This document shows positions 59,133 to 64,000 of a stretch of 64,000 bases of DNA, piece after piece. The number at the start of each line of letters is the position of its first letter. The first letter of the stretch is position 1. The stretch comes from Paragonimus westermani (lineage: Eukaryota; Platyhelminthes; Trematoda; Plagiorchiida; Troglotrematidae). The notes below the pieces were generated by a model, which was given only the letters and a program-made list of their open reading frames with translations, searched no databases and had not been told where the DNA came from. The stretch is from NCBI GenBank assembly GCA_008508345.1, contig QNGE01000136.1, forward strand, positions 113,968 through 177,967. The letters run 5' to 3'. The position numbers and the translations under genes are program-made.

Positions 59133-62100
59133 CTAGTCACATTCATCTATACTTAGAAGATCGGATGAAGAAAGATATGTGCAACGGTTGTCAGCAGTGA
59201 AGTTTGATAGGCAGATTTGAGTGCCGCGGCCGAATAAAGAGTAAGACTGATTCGTGAGAACTGTGAGAGTAACAGAGGAAAGCAGGAAATCAGTGGTTGT
59301 CACTGTTGTGTCCGCGAAAGACGCTTGGCCAGCAAGTTGGTTTATTGCGCAAACTTCCGTACAGGTCATTTCAAAAACTAAATCACAAACGCGTACACTC
59401 ATTTGCACGACAGACATGCATTCACATACATTGGGTGACAGTACGTTGTCATTCGCCTTGGTGAAAGTTTTCACACAGTATGTACACACTGTTCCGATAG
59501 TCTCTTCCTGTCCTTCGTGTTCGGGGCTTGTCCTTTTGTTCCTGAATGTCGCCTGCGGGTAATACACTACTTGTGAGTAGTATACTACTCACAACGAAAC
59601 TGCCTGTTATACAGCACTACTAAATGAATTAAATATTTAGTAAAACATCGCAACAGAGATTCTTGCTCTTTCTAAGTTCGTTATCACCGGTATGGTAGTT
59701 ATGGTGCTCGTTAGTATTCGTTAAATTTTCTGGAAGCAAAACAGTTCTCACTGCAGCCTTAAAAGTTACACTAAGGTTTTCATTTGATAAAATTTGGTTA
59801 AATGACAAAAGAAGGGTTGTGAAAACCATTCGAACCTGAACGCTCTCGGCTGCTACATCTCCTAGTCTACATGGAAGGAGGTTCAACTATCACGCAAGTA
59901 CTCTCCTGGTCTAACGGCTCTTGAAGGCAATGCCAAATTATCGTAAACGGAAAGAAGCACACAGTTCTGTTGTTTCATTCGACGTGCCTATGACCAAAAC
60001 CGCAGAAGTTCACTAATAAGGAGGTTTGGCATATAACCCTGGAGGAGCCAGCTTTGTTTCTATTCTACACCGTATAAATCAGACCGCTTTTGCTGACCAC
60101 AGGAAGATTGGGACAACGAGGAATTACTTTGGCTGTTTTTGGAATGTCAACCTAGCTGTGGGCTGAAACTAGCCATTCGTGAGAGATCAGTCAATCTAAC
60201 GAAACAAACTCTTGTGTTCCTTTCCAGGTTTTAGGACTGAATTTCAATGTAAATCCGGTCGTTTCACTTGAAAATTGTCGTAGGGCATGTGACTCCCGTA
60301 TGGAGCTGTTTTATTACAGGGATTAGTTGTACGTAAACATCTAGTGAGATACTGGTAAGATGTTTCATTACAAAGTCGGATACAAGGGAAGCGCAACATT
60401 CAGTTCTTCATCGTATAGCAGTCTTTAAAACTACTTTTTATGGGACATCTGTTGTTTTCAACTGCTTTAAATTTGTAAAGTGGTAAAAACGAAACGTCAA
60501 TAGCTTACAATTACGAATACTGCATGTAAAATTGCATGGTTTATCCATGGTTGAAGAGAAGGTAAATTGTGAACGAGTCGCGATAGCTTGTGTACATTAC
60601 AATATATTTAGTTCTTTGACAGATGCAAATTTTTTATGTATACAGAGGTGTAGGTTAATTTCGTGCAGCGGAATGCGGAATAACTTAGTAACGATGGTAG
60701 CATGAAACACTTCATTCACAGGAAAAACGTGTACACATGATCTGCATCTCCTAGGTGATTTGTACGTCGGGCTGACCTTGCAAAATGGTCCGCTTCGTGC
60801 GCTTCTATTAGCTAGGTTTTTCAGTTTTCAGGTTTGCAGGTATACATTTTCTCCAAGGTTTTTAAGAAAATTGTGGTCGAAGGCATCCATTCTGTTGAGC
60901 TTATAACGTGAGGATGAACTAAAAGGACGAAGTGATCTGAACTTCTGGAAGACTGTTATGTTAACTGCATTTTATGGGCACATGGAAGTGTTAAATGAAT
61001 GTCATATCTCGGTCACGACTCTATCGTACACTGTTGACGTAAAATTACGGGAGGAAAATACAGTTGAAGGTAACCATATGAGGACTTGAGCTGAAGTCTG
61101 AGTCAGTAATCAAGTATGAACTGTACTCGGAATCACCAAATTGAAGTGTGATGCAATTATGAGAAAAATATAAAGGAGCCAACACAAGCTATTTCGCAAG
61201 TTGTTATGTTGTTATACAGTCTAAACTGCAGTTAACACTTGAACAAAGCTTCTTTCCATTTGACTTGATTTACGTTACATATACTCTAATTTACGTGACG
61301 TATAAACTATACAAAGCCCTGCATACTGACTGAATTATCTAGTGTCCGTTGCTTTCTTCTACAGCACTTCAAATCATTTATGTAATTTAATCGATCGTTC
61401 TTAAAATTCTGCATGTAGCTGCGTAACAACAAAGCGCAAATACCAAACACTCAGAACTCCTATCTAAGTCGCGTTTTCTATTCTGTTGTTATTGCGGTTC
61501 TTTTCTGAACAACACCCCAAATACTTGTCTCAGAGACCACAATTTTTAACTATTAATTCACCTGATCAAGCACTTTTAAAGCTTTGTAGGCTATGCCAGA
61601 TGAACTGATCTAACCTACCCACTGACTTTAAGGTCAGGTTAAAAGAACGCTAACGGTTAAACACGTGTTCATTTCCGTGAACCATCAACAACAAAATTTT
61701 ACAATGTAATGAAAACAATGTTGCATTTTGTGAAAAGTTATTCTTTAACCCAGAGGTAATAAATATTAATTGCACTGTTGTAATTTCTGATACACTTTGT
61801 CAGCTTTATGGAATTACTTCTTAATGCCTGAGGTCCCTCGACCCAGTACATCGTTGTCGAAAGGAGAAAGATGTCCTGAGATAGTATTATTTTGTTTATT
61901 CTAATAAGTCACGAATGTAACACACCAAGCTTCGTACAACAACAGAAAATGCCAACCTTTGATTTTTTGTGTGAGATGAGGTGGGCCGATGTCATCACTT
62001 CTAAACGACTCGAGTCAGCATATAATGTAGTACGGCAGCCATTGATTAACAGTTCAACCACTACCCTCTTTAATAAGACTTCTTCTTCTTTTGAACAAAC

Positions 62101-64000
62101 CACATTACAAGTACTGTTAATCCAAGTGACCTAGCAGTGCACTGAAGGTTAGATTGAACCGTCCTGTCTTCTTTTCAGTAGGATATCTAGAAAGGATAAA
62201 ATACTGTTCGTTTTCTGGTCGTGAGACACACAGTGACTCTGGCGAGCCGAATTCATAGAATCCCAGAAGAAGCAAGAAGGTGAATGTTGACTGTAAAAAT
62301 AAAACAATCCCAAATACAGTTTAAAAAGACAAAAAAAGAAAGCCGGACAAAACTGGTACATGAACATTTCCAGTGCATCATATATTGCTGACTCCGTTGT
62401 TCAAAAGTAACCATGTCAATTTATAAACTGCAGTCTACACTGACTCGTCTATATCCTGCAGCTGATTTGTTCCTTAGCTTCTATTCAAAATGCTGCTCAC
62501 CTTTCTGTCGACCGTATCTTACCGAACTGCTCCGTCCTTCGTACGATCTACCAGTTCACGCGCAGTCAGGATGAAGCCAATACTGGGAGAATGGTTGAGT
62601 GCCTACGACTAGAGAGCAGTGAACCTACTCCAAAGTGGCTGGCGCGCTTACTGACGCAACATAAAATAACAGAGCATGTGAGCACAAACTGAACCTCGTC
62701 CCTTGGAAGGCACACCATAAAAACGCGTTGCGTTTTTGACCCGGTCAACTCGGCTTAGGTGTTTTTGCATCTTCGTAACTTAAGATGGCTTACGTTTCCT
62801 AGGCACATGTTAATCAGTCTCACGTATAAACCATCAGTTTAATTGAAATTGCGGAGAAATCTGTATCGACAGAACAGACCAGTACTATGATAAGGAGTGT
62901 GTGAACATATGTTAAACTAACTGGTGCGCGCGAAGATGCAAAAAGCACGACGTGAGATCCGAAACCTAACGATATCCGTCATATAACACATCGCGTTGGC
63001 GACTCGGCCAGCTCGTTTGACGTAGTCTTGCCTAACCGAAACCCAAGGCTGCTGGCGTTTTCTGAGGCAGTGTTCATCAGCAGTCGCCCTCCGGAACCAT
63101 GCACTGCCACAAGCACTTTGTCTGACCAGGAAATGTTAACAAAGGCTCGTTATGTGTGAAGCTCGGAAGTTGGCGTTCTCTTGTTGCTTTTACCCACATG
63201 TTACACGAAGTTTGAAGTCTTACGCTGGCGACTGATTAGAACAGACGATGTGTTAACAGATGGCAACATTTCGTTTTTCGTTTTTGGATAGTTATATCTG
63301 AGATGATACTGAAGTACAGCCTGTTAAGTCTAAAATTGGGGAAATCTGCTCGATTCAATATTCACGAAGTTCTGTCTACTCTCTTCATTATCGTGCGTGA
63401 TAAGTAAAATACTTGAAAATGATTTGTTTGTAAGCGTTGTCCGCTCAAATAAGAGTTGTAAAGTGGATATAAATGCTAAAATAGTGTGCAGAAACAAAGT
63501 TGCTTTTGTACTCAATTCATGTTCGACTTTTGGAAGATGAACCCGCTGTGTATTTGCAAACATTTCAGATCAGTCGGTACACTTTTAAGCAAACCTGTAA
63601 GTAGTGCAATTAAAGGCGATCTTCTCGTGGATTCTTCTAAAGTAAATACTTCAGTGGTTTTGCCGAATTGGAGGCACTTCCAACCATCCGCGATTTTCGT
63701 ACTTAGGTGGATTTTTCGATCTGCCAACTTAAAGAAAAGCACCAGACACCAGAACTCTTCATCAGTCCATATCCTTGACACGACTGCGAACTAAGCCTTA
63801 GTTCAAGTGATCTTGAGATAGTCGTCATGATTGTTCCACTACTTGTCTTAACTTAGGCGTGAGCAAGTTGTTTGTTTTACATCTTCAGTCATGCCTACCT
63901 TCAGATGAGGCTTGTGCCAGTCATTCTTCTCCCGTGGAGTTAGTTAATGGTCTGTTGAATCCAATCAGTAATCGGCAGGAAGCCCTAGCCATCCAGGCGG
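59133..64000. other. no recognisable gene or repeat
   Basis: Overlapping open frames of 144 codons (-, 59133-59567) and 102 codons (+, 59254-59562) have no motif. A GC-richer patch at about 62920-63120 could be an exon or repeat, but neither strand gives a recognisable product. The rest is AT-rich. Confidence 0.3.

Noticed and set aside
59133..59567. 144-codon open frame on -, overlapped by a 102-codon frame on +
   Set aside because: The two overlap almost fully, show no domain, and the region lacks splice signals. Chance open frames in a GC-richer patch are more likely.
1..64000. CRISPR arrays, operons, rRNA genes or an organism-level bacterial origin
   Set aside because: No regularly spaced direct repeats, no long tightly packed genes, no rRNA core sequences; retroelements and spliced exons indicate a eukaryote.

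Overview
The window looks like non-coding-rich nuclear DNA from a flatworm, most likely a trematode (fluke). It is AT-leaning and intron-like, with no operons, ribosome-binding sites or other bacterial features. The best-supported content is decayed transposable elements of kinds common in fluke genomes: Penelope-like retroelements (PLEs) with GIY-YIG endonuclease domains, a Ty3/gypsy LTR element, two kinds of LINE reverse-transcriptase tail and tRNA-derived SINEs. Several putative introns are only 26-40 nt long; such tiny introns are known in flukes. The species cannot be named from sequence alone.

Layout. 0-11 kb: two phase-compatible candidate exons on + (18-187 and 4412-4487), two copies of a tRNA-derived SINE on -, one of them fused to an inverted copy of its own 3' part beside the only ambiguous base (N at 5108). 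11.7-14.0 kb: a second type of tRNA-derived repeat and two PLE fragments placed tail to tail. 17.5-18.7 kb: two minus-strand exons, one carrying a clear doublecortin (DCX) domain half, then another PLE fragment on +. 20-22 kb: a third SINE copy and two small candidate exons. 23.4-25.6 kb: a broken Ty3/gypsy element on - with remnants of gag, protease, reverse transcriptase and RNase H. 27-32 kb: weak candidate exons.

33.5-40.5 kb holds the best case for a host gene on +: a string of short open segments bounded by good splice sites, several joined in matching phase, ending at a stop at 40507. Its predicted protein is leucine-rich and looks helical, but I do not recognise it. A degenerate PLE reverse transcriptase (38.2-38.7 kb) lies between its exons. 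41.3-41.8 kb is a LINE tail. 41.8-51.3 kb is mostly featureless apart from a possible integrase remnant. 52.1-52.7 kb carries a compact candidate gene with micro-introns. 54.4 kb has a hAT-like terminal sequence, 56.4 kb a fourth SINE copy, 57.3-57.9 kb a frameshifted PLE and 58.8-59.1 kb a second LINE tail. 59.2-64 kb shows nothing I can name.

All host-g gene calls rest on open reading, splice-site quality and phase agreement read by eye; no transcript or homology search was available. The transposon calls rest on family motifs and are firmer.
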